A DNA stretch of 64,000 nt from CALFVT01 sp039989855 (GCA_039989855.1 JBDXGZ010000023.1:310001-374000), one strand, 5' to 3'; counted from the first letter of the stretch, positions 25,460-34,075 are shown. The notes: a model not told the origin generated them from the sequence alone. Made by a program: numbers and translations.

Positions 25460-26221
25460 CTACAGACGCCCTCTTAACGCGGCCCACGTCATTTTTATAT
25501 GTTTAAGTGGCGGAGCATAATTCACATCTTGTGTTTTCGGATCAAACCCTTTCGCGCCGAGACGTTTTAAAAAGCTTGGAACTGTTGCAACATAGGCAAG
25601 AGCTGGCATCACAAGCGGCGACATTTTCTGCGTCTGGTCTTGAGCCAGTTGATATTGACCGCGCGATGCAGCCAAAATATCCGCGAAGTCCACCTGCGAT
25701 AACATGCCCGCATGATAATAACGATAAGCGCGTGCAAGACCTGTCATGCCCCACGCCTGCCCTGCTTGCGCGGCCCCGTCGCTGTCAAAATCAGGGGCCA
25801 AAACGTGCGCCGCGATTTGTGCCAATAGCCCAGACGTCTGTGCGGTATAATCTCTAGCCGCCTCCATATTAACAAAGGGTGTTGGGTCAAGGTCACGGGC
25901 CCGTCCATCAATCAGTCGATCAACCCAAAAGCGCGGCACATTAGTTTCGCGTAGGACAGTCGAAAGCGGTGTCGCCACTTCATGGCTCCGCACAGCTCCT
26001 CCCTTATAAATTTCTTCCACCACATCGCGCCACCATTGATAGCGTATCTCTCCGATCATCGTCTCTGAAACAAGCTCAGGAATTTTAGCTAATTCGCTGT
26101 GAAAGGCGTAAATCACCATGAGTCGCTCACGCTGCGTTTCATCCGCTAACAGGGCGCTACGGTAGCGGTCAGGATCAACCGCGCGTAGTCGTGCGTGCAT
26201 TTCTGTTGAAATCATGCTCAT
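25460..26221 (-). CDS. Squalene/phytoene synthase family protein
   Basis: About 253 residues from ATG 26221 (an in-frame ATG at 26314 would add 31 atypical residues). It shows the trans-isoprenyl synthase-like fold: DRYRSALLADETQRERLMVIYAFHSELAKI, then EIRYQWWRDVVEEIYKG (family W-W-x-D) and AGQAWGMTGLARAYRYYH. The aspartate-rich D-x-x-x-D catalytic motifs of true squalene synthases are replaced (HSELA, AWGMTGLARA). It therefore resembles the non-catalytic branch related to the respiratory complex I assembly factor NDUFAF6 and not a carotenoid enzyme. Divergent from the sodN cluster. Confidence 0.75.
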   Translation of the reverse strand: MSMISTEMHARLRAVDPDRYRSALLADETQRERLMVIYAFHSELAKIPELVSETMIGEIRYQWWRDVVEEIYKGGAVRSHEVATPLSTVLRETNVPRFWVDRLIDGRARDLDPTPFVNMEAARDYTAQTSGLLAQIAAHVLAPDFDSDGAAQAGQAWGMTGLARAYRYYHAGMLSQVDFADILAASRGQYQLAQDQTQKMSPLVMPALAYVATVPSFLKRLGAKGFDPKTQDVNYAPPLKHIKMTWAALRGRL

Positions 26222-26310
26222 ATCACCCAAACAAAACCTAATTTTTATACCAATCAACTTCCCATAGGGTGCAATCGGCTTGTCGTCAAAAGCTGAAAGC
26301 TCTAGGGTAG

Positions 26311-26320
26311 GCATATATGC
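26311..26320. promoter_or_regulatory. GCATATATGC palindrome upstream of the Ni-SOD cluster
   Basis: A perfect 10-bp palindrome 23 nt before the start of the small membrane protein that leads the sodN cluster. The same 10-mer recurs inside a 14-bp palindrome at 62490-62503, also intergenic. Possible operator; no binding protein can be named. Confidence 0.3.
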
Positions 26321-26343
26321 TGATCAGATAAAAGGATTCTCTC

Positions 26344-26544
26344 ATGAAAATAACGAAAACACTCACATGGACGGCTGCGGCGCTTACGCTATCAGCTCCC
26401 GCGTTTGCGGACGGAACACATAGCCATAATACACTGGCCAATATCATCCACTGGCTTTCAAGCCCAGCTCATAGCCTTTTTGCGGTTATTGGCGGCGTTG
26501 CTTTCGTGGCAACACTTGTCGCTATGAAGCGCCGTAAAGCATAA
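26344..26544 (+). CDS. Small exported/membrane protein heading the Ni-SOD cluster
   Basis: A 66-residue protein with a cleavable-looking signal (residues 4-22, ending APAFA). A short histidine-containing periplasmic segment follows (DGTHSHN, then IIHW and SPAHS). One membrane helix (LFAVIGGVAFVATLVAM) and a basic MKRRKA tail complete it. AAGGA precedes the ATG. It ends 12 nt before sodN and shares its direction, so it is likely co-transcribed. Four histidines near the membrane would suit a role in nickel handling, but that is inference. I do not recognise the family with certainty; a HupE-like fragment is one alternative. Confidence 0.6.
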   Translation: MKITKTLTWTAAALTLSAPAFADGTHSHNTLANIIHWLSSPAHSLFAVIGGVAFVATLVAMKRRKA

Positions 26545-26556
26545 GAGGACATACAG

Positions 26557-27048
26557 ATGTTAAATAAAATTCTATCAAAATTAGATTCAAAAATTGAAAC
26601 AGCGTCGGCGCATTGCGACATTCCTTGTGGAATTTATGACGCGCGTGCGGTGACTTACCACGCCGTATCAACGCTACGTCAAATCGACATTCTCTTAAGC
26701 CTGAAAGACAAAGGCCTGTCAGACACAGCCTTTGCTATGCAAGCTGCCCGAAATACGGCGGAGAAAGAAAAGCAAGCCGAGCTTGTAAAGCATGAAGTGC
26801 GCGTCATCTGGGGCGATTTCATGAAGGGAGATAAGCTTGAGAAGTTCCCAAATGCTCACGCTTTAGCTCATTCTATCATGGTTGCAGGGTCTGCGTGTAA
26901 GCAAGACCTTCACCGTGAAGACGGCGAGAAGCTTGTTGCGCTTTGCAATGAGTTCTCTGAAATGTTCTGGGCGATGAAAGGTGTTAAGACGAAGAAAGTC
27001 ACGACCCCTTACGCGCCGAATGTTGAGGTTGTTGAACCTGCGCTTTAA
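26557..27048 (+). CDS. sodN: Nickel superoxide dismutase
   Basis: A 163-residue Ni-SOD precursor. The diagnostic nickel hook HCDIPCGIYDA begins at His19. After removal of residues 1-18 by SodX, His1, Cys2 and Cys6 of the mature enzyme bind nickel. The rest is the four-helix bundle that forms a homohexamer (KHEVRVIWGDFMKGDKLEKFPN is typical). It dismutes superoxide to peroxide and oxygen in the cytoplasm. GAGG lies upstream of the ATG. The maturation protease gene sodX follows after 6 nt. Ni-SOD is common in marine bacteria and actinomycetes and replaces or supplements Fe/Mn-SOD. Confidence 0.96.
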   Translation: MLNKILSKLDSKIETASAHCDIPCGIYDARAVTYHAVSTLRQIDILLSLKDKGLSDTAFAMQAARNTAEKEKQAELVKHEVRVIWGDFMKGDKLEKFPNAHALAHSIMVAGSACKQDLHREDGEKLVALCNEFSEMFWAMKGVKTKKVTTPYAPNVEVVEPAL

Positions 27049-27054
27049 GCGGCA

Positions 27055-27351
27055 ATGCTTCAAATCATAAAAGTGCGGGGCCAAAGCATGGCCCCCACAC
27101 TGCAAGACGGCGATTACATCGTGACATGGCCCGCCCGCACATATGTTGTGGGGCGGGTTTATTGTATTGATCATTCAGATTTAGGGCTGATCATTAAACG
27201 GCTAGAGCGCGAGACCTCTGACGGACGCCTTATCTTTGCTGGGGATAACCCTGTGAGTAACTCTGGGGATATTTTAGGCCGCATAGAAAAAGTGCGGGTC
27301 AGAGCCCGCGCTATTCTTTATTATGGTTCAAGAGGCCTAAAGCGACTTTAG
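27055..27351 (+). CDS. sodX: Nickel superoxide dismutase maturation protease
   Basis: A 98-residue S26-like serine protease. The catalytic serine is in VRGQSMAPTL (Ser11) and the general-base lysine in LIIKRLE (Lys48), with the C-terminal box AGDNPVSNSGD. It lacks the membrane anchor of ordinary signal peptidase, as SodX proteins do. It is thought to remove the SodN leader to expose the nickel-binding His. It lies directly downstream of sodN, the invariant arrangement for this pair. Its stop overlaps the convergent secF stop by 4 nt. Confidence 0.93.
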   Translation: MLQIIKVRGQSMAPTLQDGDYIVTWPARTYVVGRVYCIDHSDLGLIIKRLERETSDGRLIFAGDNPVSNSGDILGRIEKVRVRARAILYYGSRGLKRL

Positions 27352-28352
27352 TCTTCTTTACGCTCACCGCCTGTGTTCCCGCCGCGCTTCAACTTAAGGA
27401 GAAGCAACATAGGTGACGCTACAAAGATCGAAGAATAAGTCCCGACAATCACACCCCAAATCATGGCGAATGAGAAGCCGCGCAGACCGTCACCCCCAAG
27501 AATATAAAGAGCGATCAAGGCCAGAAGCGTAGTCACAGAGGTCATAATCGTCCGCGACAATGTATCATTGATCGACAGGTTCAAAACGTCTGGCATCGGC
27601 ATTTTCTTATATTTCCGCAAATTCTCACGGATACGGTCATAAACAATCACCGTATCATTGAGCGAGTAGCCTACGATGGTCAAAATCGCCGCAATAATCG
27701 ACAGGTTAAACTCAATTCCCGTCAGGGAGAACACACCAATCGTCAGCAACACATCATGGACAAGCGCGGCGACAGCCCCGACAGCAAATTGCCACTCAAA
27801 GCGGAACGCAATATAGATCATAATCATCACGAGGGCCGATAAGATAGCCAGCAGACCTTTTTGACGAAGTTCGCCCGAGACTTTGCCACTCACCGTCTCC
27901 TGAGATCGGCGCTCGACCTGATCGCCATATTCTTCTCTGAGGCCATCAGTCAAACGAATTAAGGCCGCCTGCTGTGGGTTAATAGCCGCATCGCTATCAA
28001 CTGTATCATCAGAACCTGACGACGCATCGTCCGCTTGAAGTTTCAAACCCACACGAACATATTGATATTTCACATCGGAAGACTTTGGGGGGTCAATATT
28101 TTGGACGGTTGCGCCCTCAAAACCCAAATCCGCAACAGCCGCACGAATATCAAGGGGCGGTTGTTCTTTAAAGTCCATTTCAGCCACGACGCCGCCTGTG
28201 AAATCAATACCGTAATTCAGGTTCTTAGTCGCAAATAGGACCATCGACGCAACAATCAATATGACCGATAAAACCCCTGCAATCATGCGAGCGCTAATAA
28301 ACGGAATTTTAGGTTCCATCGGAAGGAGTTTGACGAGAGAAATATCTTTCAT
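27348..28352 (-). CDS. secF: Protein translocase subunit SecF
   Basis: A 334-residue SecF with the expected six membrane helices. It opens with SARMIAGVLSVILIVASMVLFA and YGIDFTGGVVAEMDF. RFEWQFAVGAVAALVHDVLLTIGVFSL (family G-A-x-x-x-x-x-H-D) and ILTIVGYSLNDTVIVYDRIREN follow. The P1-head loop carries an unremarkable polar insertion (QADDASSGSDD). With SecD it uses the proton gradient to pull secreted proteins out of SecYEG. It lies 9 nt after secD and is the last gene of the yajC-secD-secF series. Confidence 0.97.
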   Translation of the reverse strand: MKDISLVKLLPMEPKIPFISARMIAGVLSVILIVASMVLFATKNLNYGIDFTGGVVAEMDFKEQPPLDIRAAVADLGFEGATVQNIDPPKSSDVKYQYVRVGLKLQADDASSGSDDTVDSDAAINPQQAALIRLTDGLREEYGDQVERRSQETVSGKVSGELRQKGLLAILSALVMIMIYIAFRFEWQFAVGAVAALVHDVLLTIGVFSLTGIEFNLSIIAAILTIVGYSLNDTVIVYDRIRENLRKYKKMPMPDVLNLSINDTLSRTIMTSVTTLLALIALYILGGDGLRGFSFAMIWGVIVGTYSSIFVASPMLLLLKLKRGGNTGGERKED

Positions 28353-28361
28353 GGCAATCTC

Positions 28362-29978
28362 CTAAATCGGTAGCGCTTTAGGACGACGGCTTCGAAGCCA
28401 TGTCGCCGTAAATAAGCGCGCTACAATCACAGCCGTAAAGACTGACATTACAATACCAATAGCCAATGTGACCGCGAACCCTCGGATAGGGCCAGAGCCA
28501 ACAAGGTAGAGAACCACCGCCGCAATAAAGGTCGTGATGTTGGCATCCAAAATGGGTGCGAGTGACAGGCGGTAGCCCGTCTCAATCGCGTTGACAGGCG
28601 GACGGCCATTATGGGCCTCTTCGCGAATACGCTCAAAGATCAAGACATTCGCATCCACCGCCATACCAATCGTCAAGATAATACCCGCAATTCCTGGCAA
28701 AGTTAGCGTTGACCCAAAGAGCGACAACGCCGCCATAATCAGCATGATATTAATCGTCAGGGCCATATTAGCAATGGTACCGAACCGTAGCCCGTAAGAG
28801 AGCCACATAAAGATTGCCACGCCGACCAAACCAATGATCGAGGCAATCTTACCTGCATTAATCGAATCCTCACCAAGTTCCGCGCTCACGGTCCGTTCTT
28901 CAACTATTTTCAATTTGGCTGGAAGCGAACCGGCGTTCAAAAGCAACGCTAATTCTTGCGCGCTTTGTAAGGTAAAGCCGCCTTCAATAAAACCGTTACC
29001 GCCTGTAATCGGATTATTAATCCGTGGAGCCGTAATAATCTCTTCGTCAAGAACAACAGCAAATTGTTGCCCCATATTCCGAACCGTTAATTCACTAAAA
29101 AGTCTCGTACACCTCAAATTAAAACCAAAGTTCACAATTGGATCATTTTGACGTTCGGGATGCAACCCTTCACTGGCAGACTTTAAACATTCCCCTGTAA
29201 TCTTAGTGCGGCGTTCAACGATTAAGCCGCCTCCACCGTCCGCATTCAGGTAAAACGCCTGACTCGGCTTCATACGACCCTCACTAGCGAGGCGCATTGC
29301 CCCTGCGTTAAAACTGTCAGGATCGACTAAATGAAAGCTCAGGTTCGCGGTTTTATTAATACGTGCCTTTATCTCATCAATATTTTTAGCGCCCGGAACC
29401 TGCAAGAGTATCCGGTCTTTACCTTCTTTAACGAGGGTTAGCTCTGTTGTCCCGTTAGGATCAATCCGGCGGCCAAGAACTTCAATAGATTGATCAATCG
29501 TTCGCTCTTTAACCGCTTCAAGCTTTTCGTCAGTAATCGTAACGCTGAAACGATCCGTGCCGACACGTTCAATGCGGCTATCTTTAGGGCCAGCTAATTG
29601 TCTTGGGTCAATTTGTTCAGGAACATTATCAAGAGCGGCATAACCTGCATTAACTTCATCGGCATTGCGAAATTTACCGACGACCGCACCGTCTTCAACA
29701 CGAAGATATTCTGTGCGAATACGTCCAGCCTCTTGCAAGGCTCCGCGAACGCTATCACGGAGGTTTTCGGTCTCTTGCTCTAAGACACTCGTCAGGTCGA
29801 CTTCCAAAAGCATATGCGCGCCGCCTTGAAGGTCAAGGCCGAGGTTAATCGTGCGCTGCAAGCTTGGCGGCCATGTTTCAAGTTTCTTTTTAGGTATTGC
29901 ATTAGGCAAAGCGAAGAGAAAGCCCAAGGCCACAAGACCAAGTATAGTAATGGTTTTCCATTTGGAAAAATAAAGCAT
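28362..29978 (-). CDS. secD: Protein translocase subunit SecD
   Basis: A 538-residue SecD. The first membrane helix precedes LGLDLQGGAHMLLEVD. A large periplasmic domain (about residues 60-340) includes VLGRRIDPNGTTELTLVKEG and ILLQVPGAKN. The C-terminal five-helix bundle has AGIILTIGMAVDANVLIFERIREE, where the D-A-N motif carries the proton-relay aspartate. Inner-membrane partner of SecF. It is separated from yajC by 54 bases containing a terminator-like hairpin. Confidence 0.97.
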   Translation of the reverse strand: MLYFSKWKTITILGLVALGFLFALPNAIPKKKLETWPPSLQRTINLGLDLQGGAHMLLEVDLTSVLEQETENLRDSVRGALQEAGRIRTEYLRVEDGAVVGKFRNADEVNAGYAALDNVPEQIDPRQLAGPKDSRIERVGTDRFSVTITDEKLEAVKERTIDQSIEVLGRRIDPNGTTELTLVKEGKDRILLQVPGAKNIDEIKARINKTANLSFHLVDPDSFNAGAMRLASEGRMKPSQAFYLNADGGGGLIVERRTKITGECLKSASEGLHPERQNDPIVNFGFNLRCTRLFSELTVRNMGQQFAVVLDEEIITAPRINNPITGGNGFIEGGFTLQSAQELALLLNAGSLPAKLKIVEERTVSAELGEDSINAGKIASIIGLVGVAIFMWLSYGLRFGTIANMALTINIMLIMAALSLFGSTLTLPGIAGIILTIGMAVDANVLIFERIREEAHNGRPPVNAIETGYRLSLAPILDANITTFIAAVVLYLVGSGPIRGFAVTLAIGIVMSVFTAVIVARLFTATWLRSRRPKALPI

Positions 29979-30000
29979 GACGCAGACCTGTTATATAAAG

Positions 30001-30022
30001 AAAAAAGACGGCCAACGCCGCC
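30001..30022 (-). terminator. Terminator or attenuator between yajC and secD
   Basis: On the minus strand a GC-rich hairpin (GGCGGC-GTTG-GCCGTC) is followed by six T residues, 11 bases after the yajC stop and 23 bases before secD. Its position inside a conserved operon suggests partial termination that lowers secD-secF relative to yajC. Confidence 0.55.
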
Positions 30023-30032
30023 CTTTATGAAC

Positions 30033-30362
30033 TTACTTCTTTTTATCTGTATCGTTCGCTGGCACTGTCTTATTGCGAACATCTGCAATCATAGAGCGTA
30101 CAACTTTGATGTCCTGTCCGCCGAAATCAACCGTTAGTTCATTGTCAGCCACTTTCTTGACCTTACCAATCAAGCCACCGTTGGTGACAATCATATCTCC
30201 GCGCGTAATGGCGGCTAAGAGATTTTTATGATCTTTCATCCGCTTATTCTGCGGACGGATAATAAAAAAGTAGAATACCAAAATGATTAGTAAAAATGGT
30301 AGAAATGAAGCTATTGGGTTTCCCCCTGCGGCGGGCCCAGCTTGTGCGATAATATTGAACAT
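30033..30362 (-). CDS. yajC: Sec translocase accessory protein YajC
   Basis: A 109-residue single-pass inner-membrane protein. One hydrophobic helix, FLPFLLIILVFYFFIIRPQNKRM (about residues 20-42), is followed by the conserved HKNLLAAITRGDMIVTNGGLIGKV and a charged tail ending in KKK. YajC associates with SecDF. It is upstream of secD as in most proteobacteria, with a hairpin terminator in between. It is preceded on the same strand by the LysM protein gene. Confidence 0.95.
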   Translation of the reverse strand: MFNIIAQAGPAAGGNPIASFLPFLLIILVFYFFIIRPQNKRMKDHKNLLAAITRGDMIVTNGGLIGKVKKVADNELTVDFGGQDIKVVRSMIADVRNKTVPANDTDKKK

Positions 30363-30462
30363 AATGTCCCCAGAAAAAACGCCCCTACAGGCTTGTTAAT
30401 TTAAGCCAATATAGGAGCGCAATTTGCTTTTGCAACGGCCAAGAGCCGTTAAAGATCGTTTT

Positions 30463-31329
30463 TTAGTTCAGACAATGGCCTGCAGGCATATTTAAAATAT
30501 CCCCCGGAGCAATATTAGTGCTTTCACCAAGGCCGTTTCGTGCTTGAATACCTTCAACCGTCACACATGCTCGTTTCGAAATTTGCCATAAACTATCGCC
30601 TGGCAATACCCCATAAACACCACTGCGTGGGATGGGCTGGACCGAGCGAATTAAATTTGATTGAACGACAGGCTGGCTTGTCACATTATTGACTCTGGTA
30701 CTCGCGATAATGTGGTTAGATGCATTTGGAATTATCAGCGTTTGGCCAATATTAATACCATCCGTCGTAATATTATTGCGATTCTTAAGGGCCGCCACAT
30801 TTGTATTATACCGTTTGGCGATACCATAAAGTGTTTCCCCTTCATTCACGTAGTGTGACGACGTTTGCGCTACATTACTTTCTATATGCGTTGTTGTCGT
30901 TGACGCATATATCGGCGCGGCTGGCTCAAATAACTCAACTTGATAACGGCGCTCTTGGGGAACAACATTATATTCAGCTCCCTCAAGCGTATAAGCCTCA
31001 GAGATTGACGGTGTTGCTGACTGTTGGAACGCAATGACCCGTTGCGCTTCTGCTTCAACGTCCGAGTAGCTATATGACCCTGTCGGTGAAGATGTCGGGA
31101 TCACCCGTCTACCCTCAGAGAGAAGAGGTCGCACAACTACATTACGTGATGCTGTCGTCCCTGAAATACGGGCCGTTTCATGGCTAATTTGTGCAGGAGC
31201 CACGGAAAGGCTTCCGTAAACTCGTGGTTTAAACCGATCATCTACAGTTTGGTCTTGTGCCGTGGCTGCACCAACAAGGCAAAGAGATGCTATAATCCCA
31301 ATTGTGAACTTTGATTTTTTTATAGGCAT
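30463..31329 (-). CDS. Double LysM-domain exported protein
   Basis: About 288 residues from ATG 31329, which has GGGAGC 6 nt upstream; an ATG at 31368 would add 13 residues before the signal peptide. The signal peptide ends around VGAATAQ. A low-complexity Ser/Thr-rich region follows, then two LysM peptidoglycan-binding domains: VNEGETLYGIAKRYNTNVAA and VLPGDSLWQISKRACVTVEG. The protein stops right after the second LysM. In other alphaproteobacteria the gene in this position between pcm and yajC also has a C-terminal M23/LytM domain (NlpD-like); none is present here. Likely a periplasmic cell-wall-binding protein. Confidence 0.85.
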   Translation of the reverse strand: MPIKKSKFTIGIIASLCLVGAATAQDQTVDDRFKPRVYGSLSVAPAQISHETARISGTTASRNVVVRPLLSEGRRVIPTSSPTGSYSYSDVEAEAQRVIAFQQSATPSISEAYTLEGAEYNVVPQERRYQVELFEPAAPIYASTTTTHIESNVAQTSSHYVNEGETLYGIAKRYNTNVAALKNRNNITTDGINIGQTLIIPNASNHIIASTRVNNVTSQPVVQSNLIRSVQPIPRSGVYGVLPGDSLWQISKRACVTVEGIQARNGLGESTNIAPGDILNMPAGHCLN

Positions 31330-31395
31330 ATTAACGCTCCCAATAGTTTCGGGAGAAAACATGAACATCTATAGTTAACATTCCGTCAACAAAGC

Positions 31396-32007
31396 TTATA
31401 TAATTTTCGACATGCCCAACTCAATTGGTGGTAAATCTAAGGTGGTGCAACTCCTAGCATGCCCGTCCTTCCATATCATCAAAACACCCTCCTGCACATA
31501 AAGTAACAAGCCCTGTTCACTCAGTTGTTTTATGATATGCTTGGGAACTGACTCAACACTCCCCGTCAAAACAATTCTGTCAAAAGGCGCTTGTCCAGTC
31601 CACCCTTTCAGACCATCCCCATGATCAATCACAATATTTACGATCTCAAGTGCGGACAATCGAACCTCGGCACTCTCGCATAAAGTTTTATAGCGCTCGA
31701 CAGCATAGATGCGCCGCACGAGCTTTGATAAAACAGCCGCAAAATAACCGCTCCCCACGCCAATGAGCAAAACCTTATGCTCCGCCTCTAATTTAGCAAA
31801 ATGGGCCATCATCGCCAAAGTCAAAGGCGACGGCAGAGTTTGCCCGCAAGCAATCGGCAAGGGACGGTTGGCATAGGCTTGATCTTGGAACTCTGGCCCG
31901 ACGAAATAGCGGCGCGGTGTTGTCTCAAAGGCCGAAAGCAAACGCGTGTCGGAAATACCTTTTTGGCGAAGAAACATCACCAAATCAATCAATCCCGGAT
32001 CAAACAT
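31396..32007 (-). CDS. pcm: Protein-L-isoaspartate O-methyltransferase
   Basis: A 203-residue PCMT that methylates isoaspartyl residues so damaged proteins can be repaired. The family elements are ALL recognisable: RRYFVGPEFQDQAYANRPLP, the active-site segment GQTLPSPLTLAMM, motif I VLLIGVGSGYFAAVLSKLV, IYAVER, and the final APFDRIVLTGSVESVPKHI (usual AA replaced by GS). It lies 29 nt after surE in the conserved serS-surE-pcm order. A second, more divergent homologue is encoded at 61387-62037. Confidence 0.9.
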   Translation of the reverse strand: MFDPGLIDLVMFLRQKGISDTRLLSAFETTPRRYFVGPEFQDQAYANRPLPIACGQTLPSPLTLAMMAHFAKLEAEHKVLLIGVGSGYFAAVLSKLVRRIYAVERYKTLCESAEVRLSALEIVNIVIDHGDGLKGWTGQAPFDRIVLTGSVESVPKHIIKQLSEQGLLLYVQEGVLMIWKDGHARSCTTLDLPPIELGMSKII

Positions 32008-32036
32008 ATCGCTCCGCTCCCCAGCTTTTGGATAAG

Positions 32037-32804
32037 CTAACCGTTTTTAAACAGCTCTTGCAAGTCTCGACGTGTTTGCGCGTGGGTTAAATCTGTATGA
32101 AGCGGGGTCACAGATATATAGCCGTCATAAATCGCCCGTAGGTCTGTGCCCTCTGGCGGATTGGATAGCCCTGCCCCGTAGGTTAGCCAATAATAATGCC
32201 CTCCGCGCGGATGGTCATGTTTTTGAACGCCGCTCATCTGGTAGTCCCGCTTACCTTGGCTGGTGATCTGCACACCTTCCACATTATCAGGGGCGCGGTC
32301 TGGAAAGTTCACAGACAACGTCACATCATCGGGCCAGCCTTGCTTTAAAAGGTCACGGAGCAACTTCGGCCCGTGATGCTCTGCGGTTTCCCACGGCAAG
32401 CTTTTCGCCCCTTGAAAGCCTCGGGCTAATGATAGAGCCACTGACGGCACACCAAGTTGCGTGCCCTGCAAAGCCGCCGCAATCGTTCCTGAAAAGGTCA
32501 CATCTTCCGCGAGGTTTTGCCCGCGGTTCACACCCGACAAAACAAGGTCAGGCTTATGATCCGCTAAAAGGTCACATAGGCCAACAACCACACTATCCGT
32601 TGGTGTCCCCGATACGCCGTAAACCTGCTCTTCATATTTTGTCGCGCGGACAGGGTTATGAAGCGACACAGACCGAGAGGTCGCGGACTGCTCCGTATCA
32701 GGCGCAACCACCCAAACATCATCTGATAGTTCAGCCGCAATCTTGCGAAGCACGCCCATGCCCTTAGCGTTCACCCCATCATCATTGGTAAGAAGGATTC
32801 TCAC
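32037..32804 (-). CDS. surE: 5'/3'-nucleotidase SurE
   Basis: A 255-residue SurE, a metal-dependent nucleoside monophosphatase of the stationary-phase survival family. The N-terminal ILLTNDDGVNAKGM provides the metal-binding Asp-Asp, VVAPDTEQSATSRSVSL supplies the conserved Ser, and VLSGVNRGQNLAEDVTFSGTIAAAL contains the metal-binding Asn. The start is GTG 32804, overlapping the serS TGA (GTGA), so the two genes are translationally coupled. Full length. Confidence 0.96.
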   Translation of the reverse strand: MRILLTNDDGVNAKGMGVLRKIAAELSDDVWVVAPDTEQSATSRSVSLHNPVRATKYEEQVYGVSGTPTDSVVVGLCDLLADHKPDLVLSGVNRGQNLAEDVTFSGTIAAALQGTQLGVPSVALSLARGFQGAKSLPWETAEHHGPKLLRDLLKQGWPDDVTLSVNFPDRAPDNVEGVQITSQGKRDYQMSGVQKHDHPRGGHYYWLTYGAGLSNPPEGTDLRAIYDGYISVTPLHTDLTHAQTRRDLQELFKNG

Positions 32805-34075
32805 GCTTTAATCACCTCGACACCGCCCATATAAGGGAGGAGCGCCTGGGGGACTTTAATCGAGCCGTCTTCATTTTGGTAATTCTCTAGTACCGCCACA
32901 AGTGTCCGCCCGACCGCGAGGCCCGATCCGTTGAGCGTATGGACAAAGCGGTTATCTTTTTCTGCAAATTTATAACGGGCATTCATGCGTCTCGCTTGGA
33001 AGTCCCCGCAATTAGAGCAAGAGCTAATCTCGCGGTACGTGTCTTGGCTCGGGAGCCAGACTTCAATATCGAATGTGCGGCGCGCGCCAAATCCGAGATC
33101 ACCCGTACACAGCTCAACCACGCGGTACGGTAATTTAAGACGTTTTAGCACTTCTTCGGCGCAGCCTAACATCCGCAAATGCTCCGCTTCGCTGTCTTCT
33201 GGCTTCACAATAGAGACAAGCTCAACCTTGTTAAATTGATGCTGGCGGATCATGCCCTTGGTATCACGTCCCGCACTTCCCGCTTCAGAACGGAAACACG
33301 GCGTATGCGCCGTCATGCGGCGCGGGAGTGTCTCAGGGTCAATAATGCTTTCACGAACAGTGTTGGTAAGCGACACCTCGGCGGTTGGAATGAGGTAATG
33401 ATCACCCGTCGTTTTATAGAGGTCTTCTTCAAATTTCGGGAGCTGTCCTGTTCCGAAAAGCGCTTTGTCCCACACCAAAAACGGCGGGCTAGTTTCCGTG
33501 TAACCATGCTCTTCCGTTTGTAGGTCAAGCATAAACGCAGCGAGCGCTCTATCCAAACGGCTTAACTGTCCAGACAGCACAACAAAACGGCTACCGCTCA
33601 TTTTTGCAGCGGTTTCGAAATCCATCATACCGAGCGCTTCGCCGAGGTCTGCATGGTCTTTCGCCTCAAAGCCTAGCTCCGTCGGCTCCCCAATTTTGCG
33701 GAGTTCGACATTCGCGTCTTCATCTTCCCCTTCGGGAACATCGGCGAACGGCACGTTCGGTAAGCTCGCGAGCAAGTTTTCTAACTGCGCCTTTTCACTG
33801 TCAACTTGCGCGCCCATCGCCGCAATGATGTTTTTCGCGCCAGCGACTTCGGCCTTTAGGCGTTCGGCCTCTTCTTTATCGCCCTTGGCCATCGCTTGAC
33901 CAATAAGTTTGGACGATTTATTCCGCGCCGCTTCGGCTTCTTGCACAACCTGCATCGCCTTACGGATCAGCTTATCCTGATCGAGAATTTTCTTAGATAA
34001 AGGCTCTAAACCCCGCTTGGCCCAAAGGGCGTCAAACTCATCAGGGGTTTCGCGAATGGCTTTAATATCATGCAT
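32801..34075 (-). CDS. serS: Seryl-tRNA synthetase
   Basis: A 424-residue class II aminoacyl-tRNA synthetase charging tRNA-Ser. The N-terminal long antiparallel coiled-coil arm (about residues 25-105, rich in Ala, Glu and Lys) binds the tRNA variable arm. The catalytic core shows class II motif 2 (TPCFRSEAGSAGRDTKGMIR) and motif 3 (LNGSGLAVGRTLVAVLENYQ). HQFNKVELVS is also typical. Normal length. It begins the serS-surE coupled pair, 73 nt downstream of tatC. Confidence 0.97.
   Translation of the reverse strand: MHDIKAIRETPDEFDALWAKRGLEPLSKKILDQDKLIRKAMQVVQEAEAARNKSSKLIGQAMAKGDKEEAERLKAEVAGAKNIIAAMGAQVDSEKAQLENLLASLPNVPFADVPEGEDEDANVELRKIGEPTELGFEAKDHADLGEALGMMDFETAAKMSGSRFVVLSGQLSRLDRALAAFMLDLQTEEHGYTETSPPFLVWDKALFGTGQLPKFEEDLYKTTGDHYLIPTAEVSLTNTVRESIIDPETLPRRMTAHTPCFRSEAGSAGRDTKGMIRQHQFNKVELVSIVKPEDSEAEHLRMLGCAEEVLKRLKLPYRVVELCTGDLGFGARRTFDIEVWLPSQDTYREISSCSNCGDFQARRMNARYKFAEKDNRFVHTLNGSGLAVGRTLVAVLENYQNEDGSIKVPQALLPYMGGVEVIKA

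Noticed and set aside
30434..30450. AACGGC-CAAGA-GCCGTT hairpin between the LysM gene and yajC as a terminator
   Set aside because: No T-run follows on the minus strand, the direction of both genes, and the stem is short.
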